From contig JAPFFF010000025.1 in the NCBI GenBank assembly GCA_039105265.1, forward strand, positions 124,001 to 188,000: a stretch of 64,000 bases of DNA, written 5' to 3'. The stretch comes from Tritrichomonas musculus. Its lineage: Eukaryota > Parabasalia > Tritrichomonadida > Tritrichomonadidae. The position numbers were made by a program, and so were the translations under genes. Below the pieces are notes generated by a model. That model was not told where the DNA came from. It was given only the letters and a program-made list of their open reading frames with translations, and did not search any database. Positions 33,388 to 43,399 of this stretch are shown in pieces (the stretch's first letter is position 1; every line of letters begins with the position of its first letter).

Positions 33388-33909
33388 ATGCAAATGACAA
33401 AGCCACTTTACTTGTCTGTCAATAAATTGTGTGATAAATTGGAAGAATATATTGAGACCCACAAAGAGAAGGACCCCGCCATCGATTCGGCTCATGAATT
33501 CTATATTATCATCGACAAAGAGTATCTCTTTCCGGACAAATTTAACGCCAATAGAATAGTTTGTAGACCCTTAGTCGTCTCAATTTATAAGAATCAACAG
33601 TTTCTATACAAAGAATTATGTGAGTTATTTGACTGTGAAAAGGTATATTTATGCTTTAACAAGAAGGGAAGCCACTACTCAATCGACACAGCAAAGAACG
33701 GAAAAAACAAGATACAGGACGTAGTTATTGTAAGGGAACCAAAGAAATTTACAACTAAGGACGGCAAAGAGATTGAATACCACCAGATGTTTCAATATGA
33801 CGCAGGCTTTTTGATTTACGAAATAGATACTAGAATTAAGTCAAATCGTCCTAATTGTGCCGGTCTGAGCAAGGATTATGGTAGATTTATCAAGGAATGT
33901 GGCATATAA
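33388..33909 (+). CDS. Polinton 1 gene of unknown function (173 aa)
   Basis: First gene of the element, preceded by a TATTTTTT motif 7-15 nt before the start. The protein has mixed alpha/beta character with the phrases FYIIIDKEYLFPDKF, VYLCFNKKGSHYSID and MFQYDAGFLIYEIDTR. Some spacing of His, Asp and Cys exists, but I cannot match it to the Polinton cysteine protease. It is followed after 26 nt by the next plus-strand gene, so both are probably expressed together. No family is recognised. Confidence 0.6.
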   Translation: MQMTKPLYLSVNKLCDKLEEYIETHKEKDPAIDSAHEFYIIIDKEYLFPDKFNANRIVCRPLVVSIYKNQQFLYKELCELFDCEKVYLCFNKKGSHYSIDTAKNGKNKIQDVVIVREPKKFTTKDGKEIEYHQMFQYDAGFLIYEIDTRIKSNRPNCAGLSKDYGRFIKECGI

Positions 33910-33935
33910 ACAGCCCTTATTTTTTTGGAAATCAA

Positions 33936-35222
33936 ATGAGTAAATCAACAATAAAACTTACTGCCGGACAAGTAATGCAAGGCAATAACACACAAAAATT
34001 ATTAGGATATTGTAATAGACTCAACAATGAACTGGGATTCAATATCATTACTACGAATAATCAGGGAGGATTACTAAAGGATAGTCAATATACCCAAGTT
34101 TTATCGAGTGTTTTAAATGAATTCAATTTTGGTCTTCATGCAAATGTCGTCACTAGTAATACAATAGAGAGATTCATTCAAAGGTTTCAAGAAGAACATC
34201 CTATTGAAAGACCCTTGACTTATAGTGAAGATTTAGTGGATATGAGCGATTATAGATTCAGTTCTTGGATTCAAAATACTGCCCCATTTTATAATGAATT
34301 ATCCGAAAGAGTCGACAAAAAAATCCTAGAACAATATAAGAAAAAAGCTTTTCCAAGACATATTATTCGTACGGCCATAACTTTACTCAATTCTCACAAC
34401 TTTGCCGCAAACGACAACTTCGATCATAGATATATTCGACGTATCAATTCGGAAAGTCTTCAACATTTTGTCGATAGAGTATATTCAGGATTTAAGAGCG
34501 CAAGAGAATATACTAATAACTTATTTGGCGGTCATTTCGACGTCGAAAATACAAACCCATATATGAAAGGTAATATGCTCGGATGGACAGTACCAGAATC
34601 ATGGCAAAATTACAAACATGAAGGCTATAAGAAACCATCTAACAAGAGAATGACTTCATACAGGAGATTCGAATACTTTATTTTCAGAAAGGCGTTCGAT
34701 CACGCAATCGGTAAATTAATCGCCAGCAACTCTATCGGAAACATAACAGAAAAACCACTTAGCAAATACAAGATGAAGATTTACAGTAAGGCATGCGCTA
34801 TGATGTGGAATTATTATATTATACATGATTTTGTAGTAAGGCTCGGATTAGGCAATGTCGATCCAAATAGTAAAGATTTCGATAAATTGAAGAAAAAGAA
34901 CAAACAACTAATTGATGATCTTGTCAGTGATTTAATAGCCCACACTCTCTACGTAAGAGATGGTCATACTGAACAACAGAGAAAAGCCTTTTCAAACCAT
35001 ATTGCTAATCATGCCAAATTTGCTATTCTCCACGCAGCAGCAACATTACAGAAACCAGAAATATTCGCAGGACACGACCAACAACCACAAGAAATTGACG
35101 ATTTCGATTATTTAGAACAAGACCATCCTGACAATCAATGGACTCAAGAAGGCCAAGGCAATTGGGACGATCATGATGTTTGGTTTAATGATGACGAAGC
35201 AGCTGCACAACTCCATGCATAA
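33936..35222 (+). CDS. Polinton 1 gene of unknown function (428 aa)
   Basis: The open frame starts 13 codons earlier, but the ATG at 33936 follows the TTATTTTTTT motif seen before other genes of this element and is preferred. The protein is largely helical, with a basic centre (YKKPSNKRMTSYRRFEYFIFRK) and a very acidic tail (DDFDYLEQDHPDNQW). There is no signal peptide or membrane segment. The position just before the packaging ATPase suggests a virion or packaging role, but that is inference from location only. Confidence 0.6.
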   Translation: MSKSTIKLTAGQVMQGNNTQKLLGYCNRLNNELGFNIITTNNQGGLLKDSQYTQVLSSVLNEFNFGLHANVVTSNTIERFIQRFQEEHPIERPLTYSEDLVDMSDYRFSSWIQNTAPFYNELSERVDKKILEQYKKKAFPRHIIRTAITLLNSHNFAANDNFDHRYIRRINSESLQHFVDRVYSGFKSAREYTNNLFGGHFDVENTNPYMKGNMLGWTVPESWQNYKHEGYKKPSNKRMTSYRRFEYFIFRKAFDHAIGKLIASNSIGNITEKPLSKYKMKIYSKACAMMWNYYIIHDFVVRLGLGNVDPNSKDFDKLKKKNKQLIDDLVSDLIAHTLYVRDGHTEQQRKAFSNHIANHAKFAILHAAATLQKPEIFAGHDQQPQEIDDFDYLEQDHPDNQWTQEGQGNWDDHDVWFNDDEAAAQLHA

Positions 35223-35271
35223 AAATTCCAATAAATCTTCACTTATTTTTTTGCAGTCTTTTGGGGAATAA

Positions 35272-36087
35272 ATGAGTTTAAAAGTAATTAATTCTCTTGT
35301 CTCAGAAACTCTGAAACAAAACGCAAACAATTTATCGGGTGCTTTAATCGAGTCAATTCACGATGATATTCATATAAAATATAACTCTGTAAATGTAATT
35401 GTCGGGAAACAAAATTCTGGAAAAACCGTCATCGCTCTCCAAGAAATTATTAAAATAAGTCTTCTAGACTCACATCACTTACTAATCTATATCACGAAAA
35501 ATGGCGACGAAAACGATAGGAGTTTCCAATCTCTCAAACACCTCATCAAAATGCCATATATTACCGTTTCCGAGAAGATGACAGTCGATTTTATCACAGA
35601 ATTAATTGCTGCAAAGAACCTCTACTATCTTGTCAAGCGAGAAGGATTGGAGGAACAACTAGATGATGGACAAAAAAATGATATGTTCAAGGTCCTTCAC
35701 ATTACTGATTTCAGTAAAGATTTCCTCCATACACTGATACTTTTCGATGATATTTCAAATAACAAATTATTTTCGTCCGAAGAATCGTTTTTCTCCCAAC
35801 AGCTCCGAAGATGCCGACACACAAATATTTCCTACTTTTTATTGATTCAAGGATGGAAAGGCATCAAACCGCATATCAAAAATGAGATTACAACTTTGTT
35901 CGTTTTCCCTTGCTTCAACCGTCAACAACTACACTATATTTATTCCCAATCAGCAAGTAATTTGGACTTTGAGGAGTTCTACAATTTGTATAGGCAATTA
36001 TCTGAAGAAAAAAATTATAATCCAGATTCTCATTCCTGCCTAATTGTACAGGTATCAGAGGGGGGAGAAACTTCTATTTCAGTCTGA
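35272..36087 (+). CDS. Polinton 1 genome-packaging ATPase (FtsK/HerA, A32-like)
   Basis: A 271-residue P-loop ATPase with Walker A GKQNSGKT (residues about 46-53), Walker B LILFDD (about 156-161), and a following polar 'RRCRHTNISYFLLIQ' strand. This is the layout of the A32-like packaging ATPases of Polintons and adenovirus-related elements. Such enzymes pump DNA into the capsid. A TTATTTTTTTG motif lies about 20-29 nt upstream. Its 3' end overlaps the convergent gene at 36030 by 58 bp. Confidence 0.85.
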   Translation: MSLKVINSLVSETLKQNANNLSGALIESIHDDIHIKYNSVNVIVGKQNSGKTVIALQEIIKISLLDSHHLLIYITKNGDENDRSFQSLKHLIKMPYITVSEKMTVDFITELIAAKNLYYLVKREGLEEQLDDGQKNDMFKVLHITDFSKDFLHTLILFDDISNNKLFSSEESFFSQQLRRCRHTNISYFLLIQGWKGIKPHIKNEITTLFVFPCFNRQQLHYIYSQSASNLDFEEFYNLYRQLSEEKNYNPDSHSCLIVQVSEGGETSISV

Positions 36088-36422
36088 GGATTTAAGAAAT
36101 GTATGATGTTATTTATTGTCTCTTTCATAGGTTCTACCAACTTCGCTATTTCACGAATTTGCTGTATCTCTTTTTTTAGTTCATCTAGCTCGTTGCCAAG
36201 GTCAATTTCATATTGTGAATTTTGCTTCATTTTTTTGAGGCTCAACACATTCTTGATTCTCGTTATTCGATACCATTTTATGAGATATAATTTATTGAGT
36301 TTATGCGTCGTAAGTTTATCCATCTCTTCTTTATTCTTGTTATAGTATAAATTGAATTCATCAACTGTATCAAACTCTTTTGTATGTTTTGAGATTGGTT
36401 CAATTACTTTGATGTCGTTCAT
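36030..36422 (-). CDS. Polinton 1 small helical protein (130 aa)
   Basis: The frame is open a little further upstream to a GTG, but the ATG at 36422 is the first Met (MNDIKVIEP). The protein is helical with a probable coiled coil over residues about 75-115 (ELDELKKEIQQIREIAKL). It lies in the same direction as and just downstream of the small hydrophobic gene at 36455, with which it probably forms a unit. The function is unknown; minor virion protein is a guess from context. Confidence 0.6.
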   Translation of the reverse strand: MNDIKVIEPISKHTKEFDTVDEFNLYYNKNKEEMDKLTTHKLNKLYLIKWYRITRIKNVLSLKKMKQNSQYEIDLGNELDELKKEIQQIREIAKLVEPMKETINNIIHFLNPQTEIEVSPPSDTCTIRQE

Positions 36423-36454
36423 TTCCTTTTCAATAAACACAAATAAAATTCATC

Positions 36455-36757
36455 TTACTTCAACAAAGGAATATCAAATCTTCCTGGATTAGTTGTTGGC
36501 CCTGCAAAAGGCTGAGACCAACTATTATTTGTCTGTCTTATCCCTGCTCCGTTGACTCCCAAAGACTTTCCTGCAAATTTTCCCGCATAATCGCCTATTT
36601 TATTGATTACATTTCCTACAGGTCCTCCTATCGCCCCGCCAAGTACTGGAGCGACTTTTGACACGATTTCAGCACCTTTTTTCAGTACCGGTAAAGCTTT
36701 TCCGATTACGTTTTTTGCTCCGTTAATGATGTTTTTAAACCAACTTCCGAATGCCAT
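36455..36757 (-). CDS. Polinton 1 small amphipathic Gly-rich protein (100 aa)
   Basis: The N-terminal MAFGSWFKNIINGAKNVIGK is an amphipathic helix. It is followed by a Gly/Ala/Val-rich stretch (VLGGAIGGPVGNVINKIGDY) and a polar tail ending in Pro-rich residues. This composition recalls the membrane-active pVI-type minor capsid proteins of adenoviruses and the similar small proteins found next to capsid genes of Polintons. Its place next to the major capsid gene, divergently transcribed, fits that. The assignment rests on composition and position, not on a sequence match. Confidence 0.55.
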   Translation of the reverse strand: MAFGSWFKNIINGAKNVIGKALPVLKKGAEIVSKVAPVLGGAIGGPVGNVINKIGDYAGKFAGKSLGVNGAGIRQTNNSWSQPFAGPTTNPGRFDIPLLK

Positions 36758-36827
36758 TTCCTTTTAAGTAAAATGTTCATATAACAAACTTTACAACTCC
36801 TTTATTGTCATTTTTATATTAAATCAA

Positions 36828-38717
36828 ATGACCTACTACAACGCACAAACCAAAAATTTAGGAAATGATGAAGGCGATGTTCTCTCATTTTTCCAGTCAA
36901 AATTACGAAATCTCATTCAAAGAAATGGAGGAGATAACACATTTTCTTTCGTCATGGAAGAGTTCAAAGACAAAGACGCCCCACTCCCAGTCGGCACAAA
37001 AACACGTATCAAATTATCTCATTCCGGCCATACAATCACCCAAATTGAAAAGTCTTTTACCACAATTCTCCTTGATTTCATCATTAAATTGTCCCAGCCC
37101 ATTGACGTATCTGCAGACACAAATGGATTGATGAAAATATTTGTCGGATTCAAGAATGCTGTAGAATTTTATGAAGATTGTCGCTTCTGGATAAATGATA
37201 AACTCTTAGGCGCATATCGACAAGATGAACTCCAAAGAGAATCTTTCGCCTATAACTCCATCAAACCTCGTAACGCAAAAGCAACATCAAAATATTCTCA
37301 TTCAACTTGGGAAAATGTCAGTCAATTCTCCCCATCTGTTTGCGGTTGTTATATCGATTTAAAGGATATTGCTGATGGACAACCACATAAATTTACCATT
37401 GAATTAACCATTCCATTTGTCGACCAACTGGCTCTTCAGGCATGGCAGTTATATCCAAACGCAATTTGTGGAGAGATAGAAGAAGAGGTCAAAACATCTT
37501 TACGCCCTCTTGTCTGGGCACAAATCAATCCAAATATCGTTAAGGAAACTCTACAATTTTTGGAAGACAAAGAAATTGCTGAAGAAATGCCTGCTGTCAT
37601 CCCAATATCAAGAAAATTCACTCAAATAGGCCGTCCGTCTGTCATAGTGTCTCATTATTCTGCTAAACCAACTCCTTCACAAAAACTTCATATCGAATAC
37701 CAAAGATACAAAGGCGCAAATGTATATGATGACGATGTTTTGGAACATCCAACAATTGATTTCGGATATACTGACGAAGAATTTACAAAATATGGAGTTT
37801 CAAGAGATGATGTCAATAAAAAAGAATTTGCAGAGTTAATCGCAGCAGCTAATCCAGACAAACCATTGGATCCAGGAGATACTGTCAAAATTATCAAAAG
37901 TGAATTGAAAGGAGCCTTACTTGCCACAACAAAATCGGACAATATCAATCTCAAAACAGAGAAAATTACTTTGGATGTCCTTGGAGGAACTATTCAATTA
38001 GGTCGTTCAAATTTGGCAGGTTTTGGTCTCAAACCAGACGTTTATCAAGGACTTGTCAGAGAATTACAGACTCCTTTATTGATTCCATCTCAGGAACTTA
38101 CAAGAGAAATTTTCGAAGGAACTGCCAAAGTAAACGGTCTCGAAATCAGTAAGTCAATTCCATTGAGAAATGCGACAAATATTACAATGATGTTTCCAAA
38201 ATCTCCTGCTGACATTACTTGTTTCGACAATATTATGTATCAAAATGTCCAGCTTGTAGTCAATAAAAGAACATATCCAGACACAGAATTTGCCAATACT
38301 TGTGCTGCAAGATTTTATCAACATCAGCTTATCGCAAACGAACTAGATGGAGCCTTAGAAGCCACACAAGAATTTGAAGACTCTTTCACGCAACCATTAA
38401 ACGACCCAGCAACAGGAAAAAGATATACAAATTGCCGCTCAGACGGAACATCTTTTGGCATAAATTTCCAACTCGAAAGGAGCAATGCAGGCTATGTATT
38501 TGACGGAATAGACACAGGAAGTACCTCAATAACCGTTACGTTCAGAGGTCAGCCAATGTATCGTGGCGATGATGACACATACTTTATTCCCGACCCAGAA
38601 TATCCAGACCAACATCCTCCAAGTCCAGAAATGTGGCTTTGTTCCGATACATATTTTACTTGGAGCGTTAATGGAGTAGAATATTATCAGACTGGCGTTC
38701 CACAAGGCTACGCTTAA
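36828..38717 (+). CDS. Polinton 1 major capsid protein (double jelly roll)
   Basis: A 629-residue protein whose first 220 residues align by eye with the 531-residue protein at 61521-63116 of Polinton 2. Both have an 'F/WVGFK(N/D)A(V/M)' block, then a Glu-Ser-Phe block, then a 'GC/GFY(I)DL' strand and 'IELTIPF/IEIPLKI' strands. It fits the double jelly-roll major capsid protein of Polintons in size and position. An ATTTTTATA motif stands just before the start. An extra acidic region around residues 300-370 makes it longer than the Polinton 2 protein. Confidence 0.75.
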   Translation: MTYYNAQTKNLGNDEGDVLSFFQSKLRNLIQRNGGDNTFSFVMEEFKDKDAPLPVGTKTRIKLSHSGHTITQIEKSFTTILLDFIIKLSQPIDVSADTNGLMKIFVGFKNAVEFYEDCRFWINDKLLGAYRQDELQRESFAYNSIKPRNAKATSKYSHSTWENVSQFSPSVCGCYIDLKDIADGQPHKFTIELTIPFVDQLALQAWQLYPNAICGEIEEEVKTSLRPLVWAQINPNIVKETLQFLEDKEIAEEMPAVIPISRKFTQIGRPSVIVSHYSAKPTPSQKLHIEYQRYKGANVYDDDVLEHPTIDFGYTDEEFTKYGVSRDDVNKKEFAELIAAANPDKPLDPGDTVKIIKSELKGALLATTKSDNINLKTEKITLDVLGGTIQLGRSNLAGFGLKPDVYQGLVRELQTPLLIPSQELTREIFEGTAKVNGLEISKSIPLRNATNITMMFPKSPADITCFDNIMYQNVQLVVNKRTYPDTEFANTCAARFYQHQLIANELDGALEATQEFEDSFTQPLNDPATGKRYTNCRSDGTSFGINFQLERSNAGYVFDGIDTGSTSITVTFRGQPMYRGDDDTYFIPDPEYPDQHPPSPEMWLCSDTYFTWSVNGVEYYQTGVPQGYA

Positions 38718-38777
38718 GCCTAGGGACATTGTCCGTACGCGTAAAAAAACAGTAAATCAATATTTTTTTGCACATCC

Positions 38778-39110
38778 TCAGTACTCTAACTTCAAGAAAA
38801 CAGTGAAATTGTCAGGCTTTATTTCGTTCCCTTCTGCGTCTGTAAACCATATCCTAAACTCTCTTTTTGTCCCGACAAATTCGTATTTCCTATTTTCGTC
38901 CGGAGGAGTCAAATTGGCGTACCAGACAAGAGAATCTTCGTACTCATCTCTTTGAATAAATGAAGCGTGCATTTCTGTTTCTCCGTCCAGATATCCATTA
39001 CAGGTGGCTCGACAAAATTGGAAGGAAATATATCGTTTATTCAATGAATTTGTGAATTCTGAGGGTAAAATATTGTTGTATTTCTTGGTAATGAAGTATG
39101 TCTTGGGCAT
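38778..39110 (-). CDS. Polinton 1 probable penton/minor capsid-like protein (110 aa)
   Basis: A beta-rich 110-residue protein ending in REFRIWFTDAEGNEIKPDNF and then hydrophobic strands. The end phrase 'D..G..I.......F.V.L.L' is the usual last hairpin of single jelly-roll penton proteins in Polintons. The 253-residue protein of Polinton 2 at 53177-53938 ends the same way and occupies the same place, immediately divergent from the fibre gene. It is short for a whole penton protein, so a related single-sheet accessory protein is possible. The two divergent start codons are only 14 bp apart. Confidence 0.5.
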   Translation of the reverse strand: MPKTYFITKKYNNILPSEFTNSLNKRYISFQFCRATCNGYLDGETEMHASFIQRDEYEDSLVWYANLTPPDENRKYEFVGTKREFRIWFTDAEGNEIKPDNFTVFLKLEY

Positions 39111-39124
39111 TTATTTATTTTAAA

Positions 39125-42100
39125 ATGACTGCAATACTGACTAAACAGAACGCTTTAGACGGTGCATTTATAGGTGGTTCAAAGAATCCTTCCTCAATAA
39201 ACTGTGATGAAATAAGTGCCAAAACAGCTGATATAGAACAAGATTTGACCGTTGGAGGAGATATAAATTTGGGAGGAATCTCTCTGAAATCTCAATTAAT
39301 CAACCATGAAGAACGAATAACCTCTTTGGAAATGTCCTCCGGCTCAGTTAATGAATTATCATATGAAGATGGTCTTGACGCCTATTCCCTTGATTTAAAC
39401 TCCTTGTCGAAAGCAGAAAATAACGAATACAATATATTGGAAATTAAAATAGATATTCCATCTGACTATTCAGGAATTGTTTTTACAATAAACTGTTCAA
39501 CGTTTGGGGAGGTAAAAATAGACACAAAAACAGGCAAATTTACGAATCCCAAAATCGACTCAAATAACGCAATTTCCTATATTGAAAACGAATTATCCGC
39601 CCGAATTTATATGAGTAAGGAATCTCTTGACAATCCTTTTGACCTCTTTACTTCTGGTTTCATGAAAATAAACTTTACAGGAAAGGTTAAGCAATATATT
39701 TCAAACAAGGAATCTAACCTCATAAATATCAAATGTAATAATATCGATGCAGAAAATTGTCTCAAACTTTATACTTCTCCTTTACCGAATTTCTATGAGA
39801 TGAAGTCTTATGGGACCACAGAAAATGAACAATATTATTATGCTGATTGGGGCTATATTCCCGGAACCGAAGAATTTGACAAGCTCTTAGAGGGACAAAC
39901 TTTTGAGTTCCATGATGAGGTATTTGGTACAGATTTCAAACTCACAAAGCAAAATAATGAATGGGTCGGCAATAATTTGTCATACAATATTCCTGGCTCC
40001 AAATCAATCAAAGGAGAAACAGAGTTCTTCAAGCATACATATCAAGGAATTTTCATTGAGCAAAACGACACAAATAGATACGTCCTAAGGAATTGGATAC
40101 ACAATTATTCCGACAAAAATCCTTTTGAAGTCATTGTTGAGAAAGGACTTTGTACATTTAACGATTGCGAAGTGGCAAAATACGAAGATAAAGACGGATA
40201 TTGGAGTGTTCTACTGAAATGTACCAAGAAAGAGTCATGTAATTTTTCGGCAAGTCTAAATATAAACGGAATAGAATATACCTCTGAATTTGGGTATTCT
40301 CATAGCAGTTATGAGTCAGAATCGTGCTATAAAGTTGTTTCAGAAAATTGTTATAAATATATTCCTTTCCACTACAATAGCCGAATAGATATTGGGAATC
40401 CTCCTTACAGCCTGATACTTTATATGCCCTCTGACAAAGAAGTAATTTTTCCGATACCAGATGTTTCGTATAAAGAAGGAGGAAATACTTTTGAGTTTCT
40501 AGCAGGATGTGGGTATTATTCTGTCGTACCAAGACCTGAAGCATGCAGTACTTTATACACAAACTGTAATATACAGACTTCTGGCGTCGTTATTTGGGAA
40601 AATATTGAGTCTCATCTTTTTGTTCTAAATTCTTTGGGAAATACAGTAGATATAGCAAATAATAGAATATCTGAGCTGCAAAATCTTTATTCAAACCTCC
40701 AAAAACAACTAAACGACATGAAAAACAAGACAAATTGGTTTAATTATATCAAAGATGTCGTGTGTATAGCTGGTGCCACAGTTAATTTTGTCGGCGGTCC
40801 AAAGGCGCTTTTATCGTTGGCGGCAGAGGGAATATCAAAGGTAAAAAGATTTTGTTTTGCTGGTGAAGAGGTTTCGGAAGGAGCGGAGGCAATAGTTCGG
40901 GACGTTGATGTTCTTGCTGCTCCAAGAGAGATTCGAACAGCGCTGGAATTTATTGAAGAAATAGAGGCGTTTGACAAGAAATGTTTCCGATATCTTTGTT
41001 ATGGAGTTGATGACAATGAGGAGATTAAAATAGACGGAGAGTATGAAGATTTTCGAATAAATGTTCCGTATTTAGATGTATATGCAGAAAATTGTCCTTC
41101 AGCTGCTTGGATTATGTCGATGACAAGAGAACAGAAACCGATTTTGTTGGGCGAAGAACTGACTAATAAACAATTGATTACCGCAAAGGCAGTCAAAAAA
41201 TTGATAGATAATCATATGAAACAGCTCAAAACAGTCGATTTATCGGGATATATTTCAAAGGAAGAAGCGGATGGAAAATATGCGACAAAAACAGATATAT
41301 TATCAACTGAGAAAATATCTCAAGAATTATCAATCGCTACAAAATTCGTAAATGGAACAACAAATGATGAGGATAAAAGAACTTATATCACAAATTTGGA
41401 TGGAGATTTATGCAACATATTAAAGAAATCATCACTTTTTGTGAAAGGCTCTTGTAATAATGAAGATATTTCAGGAGAATATTTGTATGATAGTGAAGAC
41501 GCGGAATATTATCATTACAAGAAAGGTGAAAATACTTTTTCTATATACTTTTTCTATTACGGTGGAACATTCAGATATAACGGAAATTATGTTGTGGACC
41601 TAGAGTCTGTAAGTTATTCATACGAACCTGAAGTTTATGACGAATATTGTATTCCAAATATAAATTTCGTAAAAAATATTTTTGCTCAGAAAACAGAATT
41701 GACCCGTGCTATTGACCAAGTGAAGAGTGAGATTCCAGAACCTGTCGATTTATCGGGATATATTTCAAAGGAAGAAGCGGATGGAAAATATGCGTTAAAA
41801 GATGAATACTATTCGATGACCCAAGCTGATGAAAAATTTGTTGACGAAGATGAATTGGCTTATGAATTCAATAAATATGAGACAAAGGAAGTAGCTGAAG
41901 GAAAATATGCGACAAAAGAAGAGATTCCTGAAAAAGTTGATTTGTCAAATTATGTCTCAAAAGAAGGCGATTCAACAATAAATGGGAAAATAACAATATT
42001 AGATACGAATACTACGGAATCAGATTTAAAAACATTGTTAATAGCAGGCATAGGTACAAATGAAGCTGCTACTTTCGGTTTTTATACTGGTTCAGGTGTT

Positions 42101-42871
42101 TTAGGTGTTGCAGGTTGTGAAAATATTATTGGTTGGGATATAGAGCATACCATTTTTCATAATAATGTTTTTATAACATATGGTGATTTAGAAATAGATG
42201 GTGTAGATGCAGATTGTTTAAAGATATATCAAGGAAATCCTGGTTTATATGAATCGAATATAGTTCTTGGTTTGGATTCAACAAAATGTTCTAAAATAGT
42301 ATATTATAATCAATACAATACTGCCCGCTGGAGAGTAATTTTGAATAATTCATTAGCATTTTCCTATGAAGTTTCTGCATCAGGAAGAGTATTCAATATT
42401 AATGGAAATTTAGACGTCGACGGTAAAATAACATCAAAAGGCTCAAATACAATTACTCATTATGCCCCGATAGAAGCGGGTGAAGAAATATCGGACTATA
42501 AAATTGGAAAACCAGTATTTTTATCAGGCCATGTGTATAAAAGAGACCCGAAAAAAAATATGTTCGTCAGTTCGACAGCAGAAGACACCACAGACTGTAT
42601 TTGCTCAGTAATCATAGACGGTTCATGGAAGGAATTTGTTGGTGTTATAGTAGAGGTAGATTCAGAAAACGGATGCGTCAAATTCGCTTCACACGGAGAC
42701 GTTCTTTTTGCTTGCGATGACGCTAATTTGTATCAAATAGGAGATGTAATTCTATATGACGGAAGGATTTTGGACGAGGATTTAGGAATGACTTTGAAGA
42801 TTCAACAAAGTATTGTGGGAACAGTCAGTGCAAAAATAAACGAACATACATTGGCTATTTTCATGCGCTAA
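39125..42871 (+). CDS. Polinton 1 large fibre-like protein
   Basis: A 1248-residue protein. The frame opens nine codons earlier, but the ATG at 39125 directly follows the TTATTTATTTT motif and avoids overlapping the divergent gene. The N-terminal part carries a trimer-forming leader. Residues about 210-520 contain a domain also present twice in the Polinton 2 fibre region (LKLY, FYxM, EQYYYADW, FEFHDEVFG). A coiled coil and a hydrophobic Gly/Ala-rich helix (about 540-590) follow. Then come 'VDLSGYISKEEADGKYA' steps resembling phage tail-fibre repeats. The last 130 residues form a compact 'GDVILYDGRIL' beta domain ending LAIFMR. It is probably a receptor-binding spike; that role is inferred. 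Confidence 0.65.
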   Translation: MTAILTKQNALDGAFIGGSKNPSSINCDEISAKTADIEQDLTVGGDINLGGISLKSQLINHEERITSLEMSSGSVNELSYEDGLDAYSLDLNSLSKAENNEYNILEIKIDIPSDYSGIVFTINCSTFGEVKIDTKTGKFTNPKIDSNNAISYIENELSARIYMSKESLDNPFDLFTSGFMKINFTGKVKQYISNKESNLINIKCNNIDAENCLKLYTSPLPNFYEMKSYGTTENEQYYYADWGYIPGTEEFDKLLEGQTFEFHDEVFGTDFKLTKQNNEWVGNNLSYNIPGSKSIKGETEFFKHTYQGIFIEQNDTNRYVLRNWIHNYSDKNPFEVIVEKGLCTFNDCEVAKYEDKDGYWSVLLKCTKKESCNFSASLNINGIEYTSEFGYSHSSYESESCYKVVSENCYKYIPFHYNSRIDIGNPPYSLILYMPSDKEVIFPIPDVSYKEGGNTFEFLAGCGYYSVVPRPEACSTLYTNCNIQTSGVVIWENIESHLFVLNSLGNTVDIANNRISELQNLYSNLQKQLNDMKNKTNWFNYIKDVVCIAGATVNFVGGPKALLSLAAEGISKVKRFCFAGEEVSEGAEAIVRDVDVLAAPREIRTALEFIEEIEAFDKKCFRYLCYGVDDNEEIKIDGEYEDFRINVPYLDVYAENCPSAAWIMSMTREQKPILLGEELTNKQLITAKAVKKLIDNHMKQLKTVDLSGYISKEEADGKYATKTDILSTEKISQELSIATKFVNGTTNDEDKRTYITNLDGDLCNILKKSSLFVKGSCNNEDISGEYLYDSEDAEYYHYKKGENTFSIYFFYYGGTFRYNGNYVVDLESVSYSYEPEVYDEYCIPNINFVKNIFAQKTELTRAIDQVKSEIPEPVDLSGYISKEEADGKYALKDEYYSMTQADEKFVDEDELAYEFNKYETKEVAEGKYATKEEIPEKVDLSNYVSKEGDSTINGKITILDTNTTESDLKTLLIAGIGTNEAATFGFYTGSGVLGVAGCENIIGWDIEHTIFHNNVFITYGDLEIDGVDADCLKIYQGNPGLYESNIVLGLDSTKCSKIVYYNQYNTARWRVILNNSLAFSYEVSASGRVFNINGNLDVDGKITSKGSNTITHYAPIEAGEEISDYKIGKPVFLSGHVYKRDPKKNMFVSSTAEDTTDCICSVIIDGSWKEFVGVIVEVDSENGCVKFASHGDVLFACDDANLYQIGDVILYDGRILDEDLGMTLKIQQSIVGTVSAKINEHTLAIFMR

Positions 42872-43159
42872 TTAAACACATATTTTGAGACTTATGCCAT
42901 ATTTTATGAACTGTGAGTAAATGTCATTGTAGGCATATTTCATGTCTTCTGTCTTGTTGTTTTTCGTTATGAGAATCTTCGAAATATATATCAATTTATC
43001 GGAGGAACAACAGGAATTACAGGCAATATCTTCGTCCAATACTAATTCGACTTTATCTGCGTCGGTCAAGAGTTTAATCATATTCATGAGAGATGTGGTA
43101 TTACAAACGAGATAAGCATTCACTTTTAGTGGATTGTCCTCATAGACAGAAACGAGCAT
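42872..43159 (-). CDS. conserved Polinton small protein, family A (95 aa)
   Basis: A 95-residue protein, convergent with and touching the fibre gene. It matches the C-terminal half of the 196-residue protein at 60539-61129 in Polinton 2: both have a 'V.EL.L.DD...CC' block, then an 'I..I.I......TE/TDMK..YN..(F/Y)' block, then a 'LK' end. Position relative to the fibre gene is also the same. Conservation between two quite different Polintons argues for a real function, but I know no named family. Confidence 0.6.
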   Translation of the reverse strand: MLVSVYEDNPLKVNAYLVCNTTSLMNMIKLLTDADKVELVLDEDIACNSCCSSDKLIYISKILITKNNKTEDMKYAYNDIYSQFIKYGISLKICV

Positions 43160-43177
43160 TTCAAGAAATTTATTTTT

Positions 43178-43378
43178 TTACTCAAGGGAGTCCAGCTGAT
43201 TGTAGTTCTTTAAATCAGATAGCGAATTGCTTCGGGAGACTGTTTTTGAGGCGTTAAGTTGAGGGACATTGGGATATGTTATTTGGATATTGGTATTCTG
43301 TTCTTGCGAAATTGATGTATTGTTCTTGCTTTTTGCTTCTGATGACAGTATACGAGCTTGTCGGAGAGTTCCAGACAT
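43178..43378 (-). CDS. Polinton 1 small Ser/Asn-rich protein (66 aa)
   Basis: A low-complexity polar protein that starts MSG, like the 62-residue protein at 61253-61441 in the same relative place of Polinton 2 (upstream of the family A gene, same strand). The sequences are otherwise only compositionally alike. It may be a short disordered virion or DNA-associated protein; this is inference. Confidence 0.45.
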   Translation of the reverse strand: MSGTLRQARILSSEAKSKNNTSISQEQNTNIQITYPNVPQLNASKTVSRSNSLSDLKNYNQLDSLE

Positions 43379-43399
43379 TATTTGAATAACAAAAAATTT

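Noticed and set aside
33388-33909. Adenovirus-type cysteine protease in Polinton 1
   Set aside because: His, Asp and Cys are present but not in the expected order and context, so the assignment is not supported.
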